Below are positions 22,023-33,819 of a stretch of DNA of 64,000 nt, in pieces. Both the position numbers and the translations under genes were made by a program. The number at the start of each line of letters is the position of its first letter. Within the stretch, counting starts at the first letter, position 1. This DNA comes from Juglans regia (lineage: Eukaryota > Streptophyta > Magnoliopsida > Fagales > Juglandaceae): contig NC_049907.1 in assembly GCF_001411555.2 (NCBI RefSeq), forward strand, positions 3,356,243-3,420,242, given 5' to 3'. The notes beneath the pieces were generated by a model, which made no database searches, had not been told where the DNA came from, and saw nothing but the letters and a program-made list of their open reading frames with translations.

Positions 22023-22950
22023 TCAAATTGACTTGAGACTCCTTTCGTAGCTAAAAAATATGGGTACTGACTACTGATATTAAAATATATAATATTATAT
22101 TATTATTTTCATTTTAAAATAGTTAACCTAATGTGAATTCAACTACTCAAAAATTAATACTATAATTAAAAGTTAAGATTCTAATTAAATTTTAAACTTG
22201 ACAATGCCAATGCTCTGTGTAGTTTAACCAAATTGTTTGCTTAGACATAGATCGATATGGACAGTACTGCTACACCCACCAACAAAATGTACCGACACTT
22301 TGTACACATAGTATTAAATTATTATTTTTTTATTTTAAACATTTTTTGTGTATTTTAAAAAAAAAAAAATATTAAAAAAATAAACAAATACAAATACTAA
22401 TTAAAAAAAAATAGATCAATATAAATGATAGATACACTTTGTTGATGTACCTATCATTTTTCTATATATATATTTGTAGGTCCGTTAATGCGTGTTAAGT
22501 AAGATATATATAGTAGAAGAAATTAATAGGAATGCTGCCTAGCTAACTAACGCGCGCATGCAGTCTCTTTTAAGGCTGCAGCATGCAACACGACCGTTTG
22601 GTCCATGCCCTTTCATTTCTTTTTATGATCTTCTTTAGCTTCTCCTTTCTCTTTTTCAAATAAAGTATTCCAAGAAGAAAAGATAAAAAAAAAAAATGTT
22701 ATATTTTATGCACTAGATATATTTTACATTAAAAAAGTTTTGCAATCTAATGCATCAGCGTATGTTATATCAATTTATGAATTTTATTATTGCGAAATAT
22801 TAGCTTTAAAAATCAACTATTTCTTGATAAGAAATTATACATGAAAGTAAAAAAGATCATAAGACATTTGCAGTGATAAGGTGTGCAACTACAAGTCTGG
22901 CATATTTCATTTGAAAAATGTAGGTATATCCAAGATTCACATGTAAAAAT
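21301..22950. other. AT-rich intergenic region with microsatellites
   Basis: No supported gene. Includes a 37-base (TA)n at 21981-22017 and many A/T homopolymer runs. Ends at the left border of the older copia element. Confidence 0.5.
21981..22017. repeat. (TA)n microsatellite
   Basis: A perfect TA dinucleotide run of about 37 bases. Confidence 0.95.
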
Positions 22951-23186
22951 TGATAAATTCTGAATCTAAACATGGAATCTTAAAGCAAAATGAACAATGA
23001 AAGAGAGTAAAGCAGAGTCGTGCGTAGCTTTACTTCTGTATTATAAAACTGAGTTGTGTACTGCTGTTTACATCAACCTATTTATACAAGAGAAGTTGTA
23101 ACTAATTAACTAACTATTACGTCAACCAATAACATTGAGCCACAACATCATTATCTTAAAATAAAAAATGAATCATGTATTCTAAG
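22951..23186 (-). repeat. 3' LTR of the older copia element
   Basis: Direct repeat of 27538-27791; on the plus strand it begins TGATAAATTCTGA. The outer element end is inferred from TG...CA type borders, and its inner edge at about 23186 is approximate. A purine-rich TTGAGGAG on the minus strand lies just inside and may be the polypurine tract. Confidence 0.85.
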
Positions 23187-23194
23187 AGTACTCC

Positions 23195-24160
23195 TCAAGA
23201 TGGAGAATGGATGTCTAAAATTTCCATCTTGGACAACAAGCTAGGAAACTGGTTACAACCAAGGGGTTTAGTAAAAATGTCACTTAATGGATGAGCAGAA
23301 GCAACATGTAGTGGTTTGATGATGTTGGCCAGCATTTTCTCCCGTACAATGTGGCAATCTATTTCGATATGTTTTGTTCTTTTATGGAACACAGGTTTTG
23401 CTGCAATGTGTAAGGTAGCTTTATTATCACAAAATAGCAGTACAGGTTTGTGATGATCAATCAAAAATCTTTCAATAAGGCAAGCAACCATGTCAATTCA
23501 CAAGTGGCGGATGCCATGGATTTATATTTAGTTTCGACTGAGGAACTTGACACAATTTGTTTCTTTTTAGATTTCTAAGATACGAGTGAATTATTAAGGA
23601 AAACACAAAAGCATGTTACTGATTTTCTGGAGTCCACACACCCTACGCAATTAGAGTCACAAAAAGCCTCAAGATGCAAATTAGATTGTGCTGAAAAAAA
23701 TAACCCTTGTGCAGGTGTTCCCTTCAAATATCTAAGGACTCTATGAGCTACATCTAAGTGAGGTTGCCATGGTTTATCCATGTATTGGCTAAGAACTTGA
23801 ACTACATAAGTCAAGTCTGGCTGAGAAATGATAAGGTATATCAACCTACCAATTAAACTTCGATATCTGGAAGCATTTTCAATTAAATCACCTTCAGATG
23901 AAGATAATTTGATGTCTGGTTCTATGGGAAACTGAACAGGTTTTGTAGCTAGTAAACTTGAGTCTTGTAGGATGTCCAATGAGTATTTTTTTGGGCACAA
24001 AGTGACCCTTTGTGAGATCTGGCCACTTCTAGACCCAAGAAGTATTTCAATACCCCTAGATCTTTGATTTTGAATCTGTCATCTAAAAATGACTTCAAGG
24101 CAATGATTGAATCCATGTTATTGCTTGCTAGTATTATATCCTCTACATAAACTAACAAAC
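23195..24160 (-). pseudogene. copia RT C-terminal half and RNase H remnant
   Basis: Three overlapping frames carry the end of the polyprotein. 23949-24158 holds the RT metal-binding motif as YVEDI (usual YVDDI) followed by FKIKDLGVLKYFLGLEVARS. 23575-24000 has the 'YRSLIGRLIYL...PDLTYVVQVLSQYM' connection and RNase H start (LEAFCDSNCVGC). 23195-23491 has the RNase H end with CDNKAT, HKRTKHIEIDCH and DIFTKPLG. Frameshifts separate them and an in-frame stop lies between. Confidence 0.88.
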
Positions 24161-25053
24161 CAATGAAAGAAGAATCTGTGGTTTTGATGAAAAGTGAATG
24201 ATCAGGATTGGACTTAGTGAATCCTTATTCAATAATAGCAGAGGAAAGTTTGGAAAACCATTGGCGTGAGGCTTGTCTCAATCCATAAAGTGAGTTGGTA
24301 AGCCTGCAAACTTGAGAATCTCCTTGTTTTGCAAATCCTGGTGGTATGTCCATGTAGACTTCTACATTGAGGTCACATGCAAAAAAGCATTATTTACATC
24401 TAATTGATGTAAATACCTACCAGTTTTTAGCAGCAGCCAAAGCTAGCAAACATCTCACTGTGGTCAGCTTTGCAACATGAGAAAAAGTTTCCTAAAAATC
24501 TAATCCTTCAACTTGTATATATCCCTTTGCCATCAATCTGGTTTTATACCTCTCAATGCTTCTATCTGCCTTGTATTTTATACGATAGATCCACTTACAG
24601 CCTATAGGTTTCTTTCCTACAGGTAAGAAATAATGTAAAACATCTATGAGAAGGTGAGAGTTTATGATAAGAAACAAAATTAGAGATAGGATAACATGTA
24701 TCTTGAGAACTTTCTGCCATGAAATCTGATTGAGGAGACTGAAGAAAAGCATGGTTGTTGTCTGTCAAAGCAAGTTGACAATGATAGTCTTGCAAATAAC
24801 TAGGTTGTCTTCTTTGTCTAGTGGACTATCTTGGAGGAATTTGATTGGAAAAAATAGGAGCAGGAGGTGGGAATGAAGAAGAATTGTTTGAATTAGAATT
24901 AGAAGTATTAGAAGGAATAGATGATGAATTTGTAAATAGAAAATTATCTGCAACAGGTGGAATTGATGCTTCAGAAATGATATTAGGTAAGACTAAAAAA
25001 GGATCAATATCATGAGATGGATTTGAATTTATAGATGAAAAAGGAAAAATAGA
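24161..25053 (-). pseudogene. copia RT N-terminal half and linker remnant
   Basis: 24492-24752 retains the RT start (GCKWIYRIKYKADRSIERYK, LMAKGYIQVEGLDF). Between 24160 and 24490 the RT palm core is broken by stops (for example a TAA in the codons following GLDF). The Ser/Asn-rich linker joining integrase to RT occupies about 24750-25050 in broken frames. Confidence 0.8.
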
Positions 25054-25900
25054 CTAATGAAATATCACATCACGAGATAAAAATGTTGTATGAGATTCAA
25101 GATCATACAATTTGTAGCCTTTCACAGCATAAGGATATCCTATGAAAATAGACTTTTTGGCTCGAGGATCAAATTTAGATTTGTTTATGGAAAGAGTAGA
25201 TGCAAAACACAAACATTCGAATACTCTTAGATGAGTATAAGGAGGAGAAGAATGAAGGATTTCATATGGTGATTTGTTAGCTAATAAAGGTGTAGGAGTT
25301 AAGTTGATTAAATGTGTTGCTGTTAAAATGCAGTCACCCCAAAACTTTAATGGTAATAAGGCCTGAAATCTAAGAGATCTAGCAACATTAAGCAAATGCT
25401 GATGTTTTCTTTCAACCATACCATTTTGTTGTGGTTTTTCAATACAACTCCTTTGATGAATTACACCTTTAGCTAGATAATACTTAGGCATATTGAATTC
25501 AGCCCCATTATCAGTCCGAATGCATTTAATATTGAGATTGAATTGATTTTCAACAAGACAAAAGAAAGATTGCAAGTATTATCTAGTTTGAAATTTGTGT
25601 TTTAATAAGATACACCCAAGTGCACTTAGAGAAGCCATCCACAATCGTTAGAAAGAATTTGGAACCATCTAAAGAATTAACTGAAAAGGTCCTCATATAT
25701 TACAATACACAAGATGAAAGAATCAAATAAGTGTTATTATTGAGTTCAAATGGGAGACATTTATGTTTTGCTAATGGACAAATGGTACATGGAGAAGAAT
25801 TAAAGATTTTAATATCTGGTACAAATTTATTTAGAGTTTGTAACCTAGACAAAGAAAGGTGGCCTAATATGTAATGCCAAAGATCGAATTCTTTATTGAC
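25054..25900 (-). pseudogene. copia integrase remnant
   Basis: 25054-25575 has [10 protein letters not shown] (second catalytic Asp), [20 protein letters not shown] (with the third acidic residue, Glu) and the copia-specific [16 protein letters not shown] block. Upstream, 25700-25870 has the GAG-pre-integrase zinc finger (WHYILGHLSLSRLQ...CTICPLAKHKCLPF). A frame break at about 25580-25700 removes the first catalytic Asp region. Confidence 0.88.
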
Positions 25901-26078
25901 TGAAAGAGCAATAGATGATGAACCAAGCGAGTGTTTTTGCAAGAGATGATATAGACCAGCTTTTTCTTCACCCACTTCAATCGTTTTCCATGTAAATAGG
26001 CCCTGTACAAAACAAAATTTGAAAATGAAAACAAGACAACAATGAGTATCTTTGGTCAATTTACTTGTTGATATGAGG

Positions 26079-26399
26079 TTAAATGAAAAAGAAGGCACAC
26101 AAAGAACATTGTGTAATACCAAGTCTTTGGACATAGTTACAATTCCTATATGAGTAACTGAAACAAGTGTTATTTGACAATTTAACAGATGAAGAAACAT
26201 AAGAATTAATTGAAGAAAAGAAACTGGTAGAGCAGACCGTGTGGTCTGTGGCGCCAGTGTCAATAATCCAAGGAATGTGTGGATAATTGACAGAGGCAGA
26301 GATAGAAAGAATAGAAGGAATTTTACCTGAAAGATTTTTAGAATATTTGACATTTGGCGTTGGAAGAATACCAAATGAGTTAGGTATTTGTACAGCCAA
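26079..26399 (-). pseudogene. copia aspartic protease remnant
   Basis: The frame includes WIIDTGATDHTV, the DTGA active site of the retroviral-type protease. The following parts of the domain continue in an overlapping frame at 25900-26374, so at least one frameshift is present. Confidence 0.88.
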
Positions 26400-27463
26400 A
26401 TTGGAGACTTGGTTTACTGATGAGCTAGGACCATTTGATTTGGGAGAGTGATTGATTAAGGCAAGAATTTGCTGACATTGCTCTTGTGTGAATGATAACT
26501 GTGGAATCTCGTTACTTTCTTAAACTGTAGAAGATGATACTTGATTTCTGAGTGAACATTGGATTTCTTGGATTTAAATCCTAGTGGAAAGCCATGGATT
26601 TTATAACATTTGTTTGAGGTGTGACCCGTATATCCACAATAACTGCATACAAGTCTATCTTTTCGAGATCCAGATTGTTTGTTGAATGTGTTAACATTCT
26701 TTGTGTTCTTACTTATCACAGCAGCAATGGAGTCAAAGCTCAGTGCAATATTCATCTTTATTTCTCTTTATTTTTCCTCTTGTAAAATAAGGGAAAAAAT
26801 TTGATTCATAGATGGTAAAGGATCCAACAATAGAATATGTCCTCTTATACTAGTGAATGAATCATTTAATCACATCAAGAATTGTAAAATATACTCTTCT
26901 TGCTGAAATTCCAAAAGATTTTTCACTATTCCACATGTGCATTGTGGCAATTGGGGATAATTGGCTAATTCATCCCAATATGCTTTTAATTGAGTAAAGT
27001 AATCACTAATCGATTGTTGCTCTTGAGTTAAGGAGCTGATGGCTTTCTTTAATTGGAAAATTCGAGGTCGATTCCCTTGCTAAAATCTTTCTTGTAAATC
27101 CTTCCAAACATCTGCCACTACATTGATATACAAAATGCTCGAGGCCATATTCATGGTGACCGAATTGAGTAACTAAGATAATACCATATCATTACACCTT
27201 TCTCATGCTGAGAACTTCGGATCTAAAGTATTTGCAGGTTTCTTTAGGGTTCCATTAACAAACTCTATCTTGTTCTTTGCACTGAGTGCTTTGGACATAG
27301 CTCTCGCCCATGTAGGATAATTGTCACCATTTAGCTATTGTGATACTAACATCAAACCTGAATTTTCTCCATGATGCAAATAGTAAGAATCGTTGATCGG
27401 ATTCGGTGGAGTTGAATTATTTGGAATTGAACTACGAGGTGGAGGCGAATCCATATCCGTCAT
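26400..27463 (-). pseudogene. copia gag remnant
   Basis: Starts at ATG 27463 with MTDMDSPPPRSSIP, then NDSYYLHHGENSGLMLVSQ, a typical copia-type gag N-terminus, but a TAG follows within about 45 codons. Further pieces continue in other frames. At 26600-26670 a CCHC zinc knuckle is visible (CSYCGYTGHTSNKC). Confidence 0.85.
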
Positions 27464-27526
27464 TTTGAATGAATTGTGAAATTGATTCAATGAATCCACG
27501 TAGAATCAGGTTAATCAAAGAAAATC

Positions 27527-27537
27527 ATCTGATACCA
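27527..27537 (-). other. Primer-binding site of the older copia element
   Basis: On the minus strand, immediately inside the 5' LTR, TGGTATCAGAT matches the 3' end complement of initiator tRNA-Met, the usual copia primer. Confidence 0.9.
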
Positions 27538-27791
27538 TGATAGATTCTGATTCTAAACATGGAATCTTGAAGCAAAATGAACGATGAAAGAGAGTAAAGC
27601 AGAGTTGTGCGTAGCTTTACTTCCGTAGCTTTACTTCTGTATTATAAAACTGAGTTGTCTATAACTCTTTACATCAACCTATTTATACAAGAGGAGATGA
27701 ATGTAACTAAGTAACTAACTATTACATCAGCCAATAACATTGAGCCACATCATCATTATCTTATAATGAAAAATGAATCACGTATTCAAAG
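27538..27791 (-). repeat. 5' LTR of the older copia element
   Basis: Direct repeat of 22951-23186, about 18 bases longer, mainly because of a 15-base tandem duplication (CGTAGCTTTACTTC unit) present only here. Numerous scattered substitutions against its partner point to an old insertion. Confidence 0.9.
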
Positions 27792-27936
27792 AAAAATCAC
27801 TTTCTTAATAGTATTGGATCTTAATTTTTTCAAAAAAAATGCACGTGGCTTGTACACCCTATAACTATATCTATCATTACTCAATAAAAAATATACCAAA
27901 CAATTAAAACTCCAAGAAACAGGATTAGGTGAATTA

Positions 27937-27992
<56 letters not shown>

Positions 27993-28584
27993 AACTAACG
28001 CTCGATGATCAGAGTTAACTACTATATATAAAGTTACAAACTACTATATATTAAGCTACAAACTGCCCCCACTTTCTTTTGTAATATTTAATTAGAAAGA
28101 TAAAAGAGTATTGCTGGCTATCTGAAACTTATTGTTCAGATGGACTCTTAAAAATTAATACGACTTAATGGATTGTATTAATAATTAATGTAGTAGCAAA
28201 GCTGTAATTAAAAGGAAAATAAAAACAAAAAGGAAATTCAATTAATTTGAGCATATTCTCTTTCCCTTCTTTCTTGCCAATTGGACTTTCCTGGAATATT
28301 AATGTTGCCTTTTCGTAATGGTAAATCTTACATAGAAGAAGACCTCGTGTAAAGTTTCAAGAAAATGATACTTGCCCTCATGATTGTGTTCCTCAAAGTT
28401 GTCCTTAGGGTATTTTAATTTTTTTTCTTGATAGTTGGTTAAAGAAGTGACTGTTAATAAAGTGGTACCATACTTTAAAAAAAAATATTTAAATTAGATG
28501 TTTAAAAAATATTTGACAAAAAAAAATTCAATTGCATTAGTGGTAAGTTTGAGAGGACAAAATCATAAGGTGAGTAGAGCACCC

Positions 28585-28617
<33 letters not shown>

Positions 28618-28700
28618 CTAGTAGTAATGAAACATCCAAGGAACGTTTGCCTAGTTGGGTGAAACAGTTTTATTTACAAAAATATTGTGGTTTTTACAAG
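27792..28700. other. Intergenic region with CT/TA microsatellite
   Basis: No supported gene. Contains a (CT)n run joined to (TA)n at about 27942-27991, and AT-rich unique sequence. Confidence 0.6.
27942..27991. repeat. Compound (CT)n(TA)n microsatellite
   Basis: About 32 bases of CT followed directly by about 18 bases of TA. Confidence 0.95.
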
Positions 28701-28859
28701 AAAATTTGATTAATAAATAATATAATGCATAGAAACAAAAACTAAGTTTGATACAAGTTTACAAAATAAAGTCTCACAAAAAACCGCAACTTCAACCTGC
28801 AAAAAATCACAACTTTTGGAAAAACCCTTACTCTTCGACAAGTACCACCGAAAGCACAA

Positions 28860-29225
28860 AATGAAAAAAAAAAACTCAAATGTCTCAAACAAATCCACAA
28901 AACACCAAGAGCCATACACATAAAACGAAAAGGCAAAATGAAAAGCAAGGCAAACGTTTCAAACAAACTCATAGAGAGAGCAAGCCAAACGTCCCAAACA
29001 AATCCACACAGAGAGCGATACGGAGAGAACGACAGAGAAAGAGAGAGAGAAGACCAAATATAATGCACAGACGAAATGCGAAAATGAAAAACCACTCAAG
29101 CGTCCAAACAAACCCACGACAGAAAAGGAGAAGAGGAAAACCTAGAGAAAGAGAGAGAGAAGACCAAATACAATGAATGGATGAAACGCAAAGACGAAAA
29201 GCCACCCGTTCAAACAAACCCACCT
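28860..29225. repeat. Purine-rich minisatellite-like block with imperfect tandem units
   Basis: Two long units repeat in tandem, each running from AGAGAAAGAGAGAGAGAAG and GACCAAATA.AATG through to CAAACAAACCCAC (about 29034-29114 and 29141-29222). Shorter related units with '(C/T)AAACAAATCCACA' occur at about 28885-28905 and 28995-29010. A/G bias over some 350 bases makes long open frames on both strands; these are not genes. Confidence 0.75.
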
Positions 29226-29399
29226 AAATATCTACCCAAGGAAAAGACAAAAAAAATACCTCAATACATGGAAACAAATGGCAGAAATGCAAGGGCAAAA
29301 AAGGCAGAACAGAACATGCACGGAAGCAAAAAATGGAATGAGAAATAATTGTACATCACTATAGCACGCCAATCCCCACTTATATAATAACTATATATA

Positions 29400-29431
<32 letters not shown>

Positions 29432-30034
29432 ATGTATGGCCTTTCACTTTGATTGACATCCACGACTTTGATTTTTTGAGAAATGCTAAATTTATTAGGG
29501 AAAGGAATTTATAAATTGATGTTTTTTATTTTATATCATTCGTTAATTATGATCGAGGAAATTATATTTATAATTTAATGCATTATGATTAGGTTAACTT
29601 AAATCAATTTATAAATAAGGTTTATCATTTTGTTATTTTTAAATTAACATAGTCTTCAATCTGCCAGCAATATTATATAGCCCAATCATATATATGAATA
29701 TATAAGCTGTATGATAGGAACAATCATTATCCTCATCTCGATCATCGCTTATAACATTTGTCTTGATGAATAGACCTCATGACATATGTATGTTGTGGAA
29801 GATGATCATCTACAATATAAAACCATCCACACTCAATTAAATAAAATTATTTACAATTCAACACGGATATGAATGCCTTCAAGATTAATAAGTAAAGCCC
29901 CTCTAACCTCCTTATAATTTGGTATTTCATATCAATTTATGTGATATCTCTCACTCCAAATTTATCCAAAAATTCCAAGCAAGCCATGAGTACTAATTAG
30001 TTAACTAACTTCTCTAAAATCATGCATATTTGAT

Positions 30035-30086
<52 letters not shown>

Positions 30087-30967
30087 GTGGGAGTTCGAGT
30101 CTAGTTCTTCCATTGGAGACCATGTCTTATGCTATCTGGTTCAAATGACTATAGCGTTTTTTATCACGTTAGGCACACAATATGTTGGTTATCAAAACGG
30201 TACGTTTTGTAGTAGTAATAGTTAAGGAAAATACTTTAATTACAAAAAGATTATATAAAAGTAAATTCACAAATTGATATAACTTGATGTGGTACGTCAG
30301 ATTTTAAAATTATTTTTATTATAAAGTAAATCTAACCGATTCCATAAAGCAACGTCAGTTTGTGGGTTTATTTTATTTAATCTTTTTGTGTCTGTATTAG
30401 TTCTCATTAATAAATAAGTCTATTTTGTAATTAATTACCTTTCATTTATCCTTAATCTTCTTTGTTATCGATTACGCAAACAAGAAAATAAAACTTGTTC
30501 ATTGAATTTAAGTGTTTGACTCTTGTTACGTATATACACTATATCATTAGTATAGACATATTGGTAAGTACGTAACTGTAATTGTATGGTTAAAAAGAGA
30601 AATATCCAAATTATTAGATCATGTTGCGGCGTAATAATACAATACTTCAAAAAAAAAAAAAATCAAATAAAAGGATCATGAGACACGAGTCGTGCATGTA
30701 TAGTGTATACGGATCAGACTCATGAATAACATTTGTGTAAACAGTGAAAATAATATACATTCATGAGTCTACAACACTACTGTCTTTAGCAATTTCGGAA
30801 GCAAAACGACAACAATAATAATAATTAAAAGAAAAAAAAAGAAAAGAAGGTGAGGCACTTAAAAACGTAATGGGAAAAGGGTGCATAGACAGATCACCAT
30901 ATATAGACGAATTAAGACTAAAAATTAATTAAGTAACGCTGGTCAAGGTTGTAGGTGGTCACTTAAG
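29226..30967. other. Gene-free AT-rich region
   Basis: No supported gene. Contains (AT)n at about 29393-29431 and 30038-30083. A 'GTTCGAGTC' near 30092 resembles a Pol III B box, but no tRNA or SINE fold could be built. Confidence 0.5.
30038..30083. repeat. (AT)n microsatellite
   Basis: About 46 bases of uninterrupted AT dinucleotide. Confidence 0.95.
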
Positions 30968-31187
30968 GTCCCGTTTGGGACTCGCAACTTTTTTCAAATC
31001 AACATATCTTTATATGGGAATCTACAATTTTTTTTAACTTTCCATAAATATATCTAAACTCATTTTAATATTCAAATACATCTAAAGTCTAAATTTATCT
31101 TAGATAGACTCTACAAAACTCACTTTACTATCTCAACTCACTATTATTTATAAAGATATCAACTCAATTCAACATCTAAACGAAACC
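30968..31187. mobile_element. PIF/Harbinger-like MITE (same family as 15571-15909)
   Basis: Begins GGTCCCGTTTGG and ends CTAAACGAAACC, imperfect inverse ends flanked by TTAA on both sides. The body carries the same 'CTAAACTCATTTTAATATTC' and 'CTCAACTCACTATTATT' phrases as the 15.6 kb copy, about 120 bases shorter. Confidence 0.65.
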
Positions 31188-32450
31188 TTAAAATAGAGAA
31201 TATCGGATTTTTTTTTTTTTCTAATCTTCTAAAATTGGGCCAAAGGCCTTTACTATCACCAAATTAAGGCCCAAAGGCTAACTTGGAATATCTGATGTTG
31301 CTTCCACATATATAGCCATCATAATATTATATGTAACTTCCATCCGATGATGCATTGCATGTATCCATCAAAACAATAATATATTAAATTTTTTTTATTA
31401 AAAAATTATTTATTATTTGATAAACATGTACTTAAAGCGTTTCTAAAATTAGTTATGGTTGGGATTAACCATAATTATTTTTTCCAAATAGAACTTATTT
31501 GTTCAAAAAATAATTTGCATTGTACAAATGTCTCTTAAGTTTTAAACAATTTTGTCAAAAAAAAAGTTAAAACTTGAAATTGAGGATCCAGGCCCAATCT
31601 CCCCCGTTTTTGGTCCAAACTAGAATCTACCTTCAAAATTAAACTTTTGTAGGCCGAAGAGAGAGCCGTACAAGTGAGGTTGACCTCAAGAGTCCAGAGC
31701 AGTCAAGATCACCAGCTCAAGGGTAATCCATCCGTTCGATAGTAATAAATTCCCATTCTTTTGGTATGTCCCGTCTCAACTTATTCTCTGTTTTAATAGT
31801 AGATTTTATTATTAAACTATGTTATATATTTGTATATATATATATATATATATATTTTTTATGAAGAGTTAGGGTCACATGTCCAAGAGTAGCCCCTTTC
31901 CAATTTTATTAATCACAAACTCTCATTTATGACAGAGAAATACCTTGATTAAAAATCAAGCATATAAAATATACACAACTAGCAATATTCCACAAAAAAC
32001 CAAACCTCACCAAGAAAAGACTAGCAATGTATATATATTAATCATTTTACAGATTGAACGAGTCTGCAAATTAATGTCCTAATATAATAAAGAAAATGCT
32101 TGGTTGCCTCCTAATTAATGTATCCCAAAGTGCCCGAGCGCATTACGGTTTTTTTTTTTTAAATGTTTAAGATAGTTACCACTAGTAAATTTGTGTGTGT
32201 ATTTTTTTACCATTTAGTTTGTTTTTTTAACATTTAAAAAAAATTAAAATGCAAAATACTTTGCACTACAATAATTTTGAGTTTTTGGGATTATTTTTCT
32301 TTAGAACGAAATGAAAATCATCCCAAAATGTAAGATTTAAGGATGAAATTTTGATTTTGTTCCAAACAAATTCTGAAACATACTGCTATACTTAGGGATA
32401 ATAAATTTTATGGCTAGTGAAATAATCATTCACAATTGTGGAAAAAATTG
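31188..32450. other. Gene-free region
   Basis: No supported gene. AT-rich, with an (AT)n near 31833-31854 and scattered homopolymers. Confidence 0.5.
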
Positions 32451-32560
32451 GCGGGTCGCGGGAAAGTAATTTGTCGTTTGAACATCTATTGAAACCGTTC
32501 GAACATGTAAATCATTATTTTCGAACGGTCAATTAACATTCGAACAGTGACACTAATTTA
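32451..32560. repeat. Cluster of GTTCGAAC-type inverted motifs beside a transposon relic
   Basis: Within about 80 bases CGTTTGAACA, CCGTTCGAACATG, TTCGAACGGTC and ATTCGAACAGTG occur in alternating orientation, just past the 3' end of the minus-strand transposon-protein remnant. Such clustered subterminal motifs are typical transposase-binding arrays of DNA transposon ends, but no terminal inverted repeat or target duplication was found. Confidence 0.5.
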
Positions 32561-32766
32561 ATAAAAAATATAATCAATTAAAAAATTAATAATAGTAATC
32601 AACAATTAATTTATAAAAGAAAGCTATAATGTATAATTAATCAAACTTAGAAAACATCAAATATTGTCCATACAAAAAATAAAGCAAAATACAAAATAAA
32701 AGATATAAAACACTATGTCCCCAACTCTTTGAGGACATCCTCGATTGAATCTACTTTTACCTCTAT

Positions 32767-33819
32767 CTATGTCAATCGAGTAGATATCGTCTCCTGAGTC
32801 CAAGACACGTGATCAATGGCACCCATGAACTCTGTACGTAAGCCTCCAAAGGCAATATGGATCTCCGCATGCACTATATCAGCAATCTTATCAACAATAA
32901 GAGTGCGTGATGCCTCGAGCTGCATGGATGTCTGACCGGCCGATACTCCATGATCAGTCAGGCGTGCATATTTGGTCTGAGTATTGACCGGCTCTGTAGT
33001 AGGAGCACGAAGACGAAGTCTTGAGTGCCCCGTGCTCTGTGATAGGGTGGATGCGTTAATCGGTCCAATCGGCTCTTGAATACGCTCAGGAACATTTGGT
33101 AAGACCCTAATCGACAATAGGAATCGCATGATCAGGAGACTGAACGGCAAAATATTTGCGTAACGTATGAAACCTCTGATTGCATCCTAGTGAATATATA
33201 ACCCACTAGGTCGATAGGCATCATACGAGCGACACGTATCATAAATCTCGCCTTATACATGCTAACTTTTGTCTTGTGCTGTCGAGGGTCAATGTTGTGG
33301 GCGATAATTAAGTTCAGAATCTTGAAAAAATATGATAAACGAACTTGTTTGATGTTCTTCATCCCATCATAAGGAAAAGCATTTGGACCAACAACCAACT
33401 ACCTCATTTATGCATCCAAAAGGCCATCCAATCCATCAGGATCAGTACCCTCATCCTTAACTGTCTCCTCACAAGCTGTAGACTCCTTGAGCACCACGTT
33501 TGGATATGCAGTCTCCAAATGTGCGATACCAATAAAATCGACAAGTATGTCTGTTGAGAACAGGAATGAAATACCTCGCATGCCGATAATATATTTACCC
33601 ACAACATCTAGACTGGAGGCACCAAGCCCTCTATAAAAGTTGGTGACGAGATAAATATATGCCACGAACTAGAACGCCTCGTCCTTGTGGTCCAAAATCA
33701 GTGACCAACCACGCTCCATGAATACCGATATCAAGGAGTAGCCCTCGAAGAGAAAATGTTGAAAATCGTCGATCTTCACTTGACGCTTCAATAAAATAAT
33801 CAAGTGAAATATAGTTCAA
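32767..33819 (-). pseudogene. Decayed 'putative plant transposon protein' remnant
   Basis: Three overlapping minus-strand frames. 33631-33819 gives ...TDFGPQGRGVLVRGIYL. 33132-33398 gives a segment with LNLIIAHNIDPRQHKTKVSM, then MPIDLVGYIFTRM. 32767-33150 continues with a Ser/Thr-rich tail. This layout is that of the plant transposon-protein family common in dicot genomes annotated as repetitive, usually within retroelement or DNA-transposon derived ORFs. Frameshifts separate the parts. Its exact element class is not resolved. Confidence 0.55.

Larger units (their letters stand above)
22951..27791 (-). mobile_element. Old Ty1-copia LTR retrotransposon, complete but decayed
   Basis: About 4.84 kb on the minus strand with both LTRs (22951-23186 and 27538-27791, roughly 90% identical by eye). 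A primer-binding site (TGGTATCAGAT, complementary to initiator tRNA-Met) sits just inside the 5' LTR. Internal order is gag, protease, integrase, reverse transcriptase, RNase H, which defines the copia superfamily. Many stops and frameshifts break the polyprotein, so it cannot move by itself. Both flanks read AAAAAT (22945-22950 and 27792-27797), a probable target-site duplication, though AT-richness makes this weak. Confidence 0.93.

Noticed and set aside
28742..29223. Several long frames on both strands
   Set aside because: They come from the purine-rich tandem repeat; the peptides are repetitive and show no known domain.
30080..30125. GTTCGAGTC-like box suggesting a tRNA or SINE
   Set aside because: No A box at a fitting distance and no cloverleaf could be built by eye.
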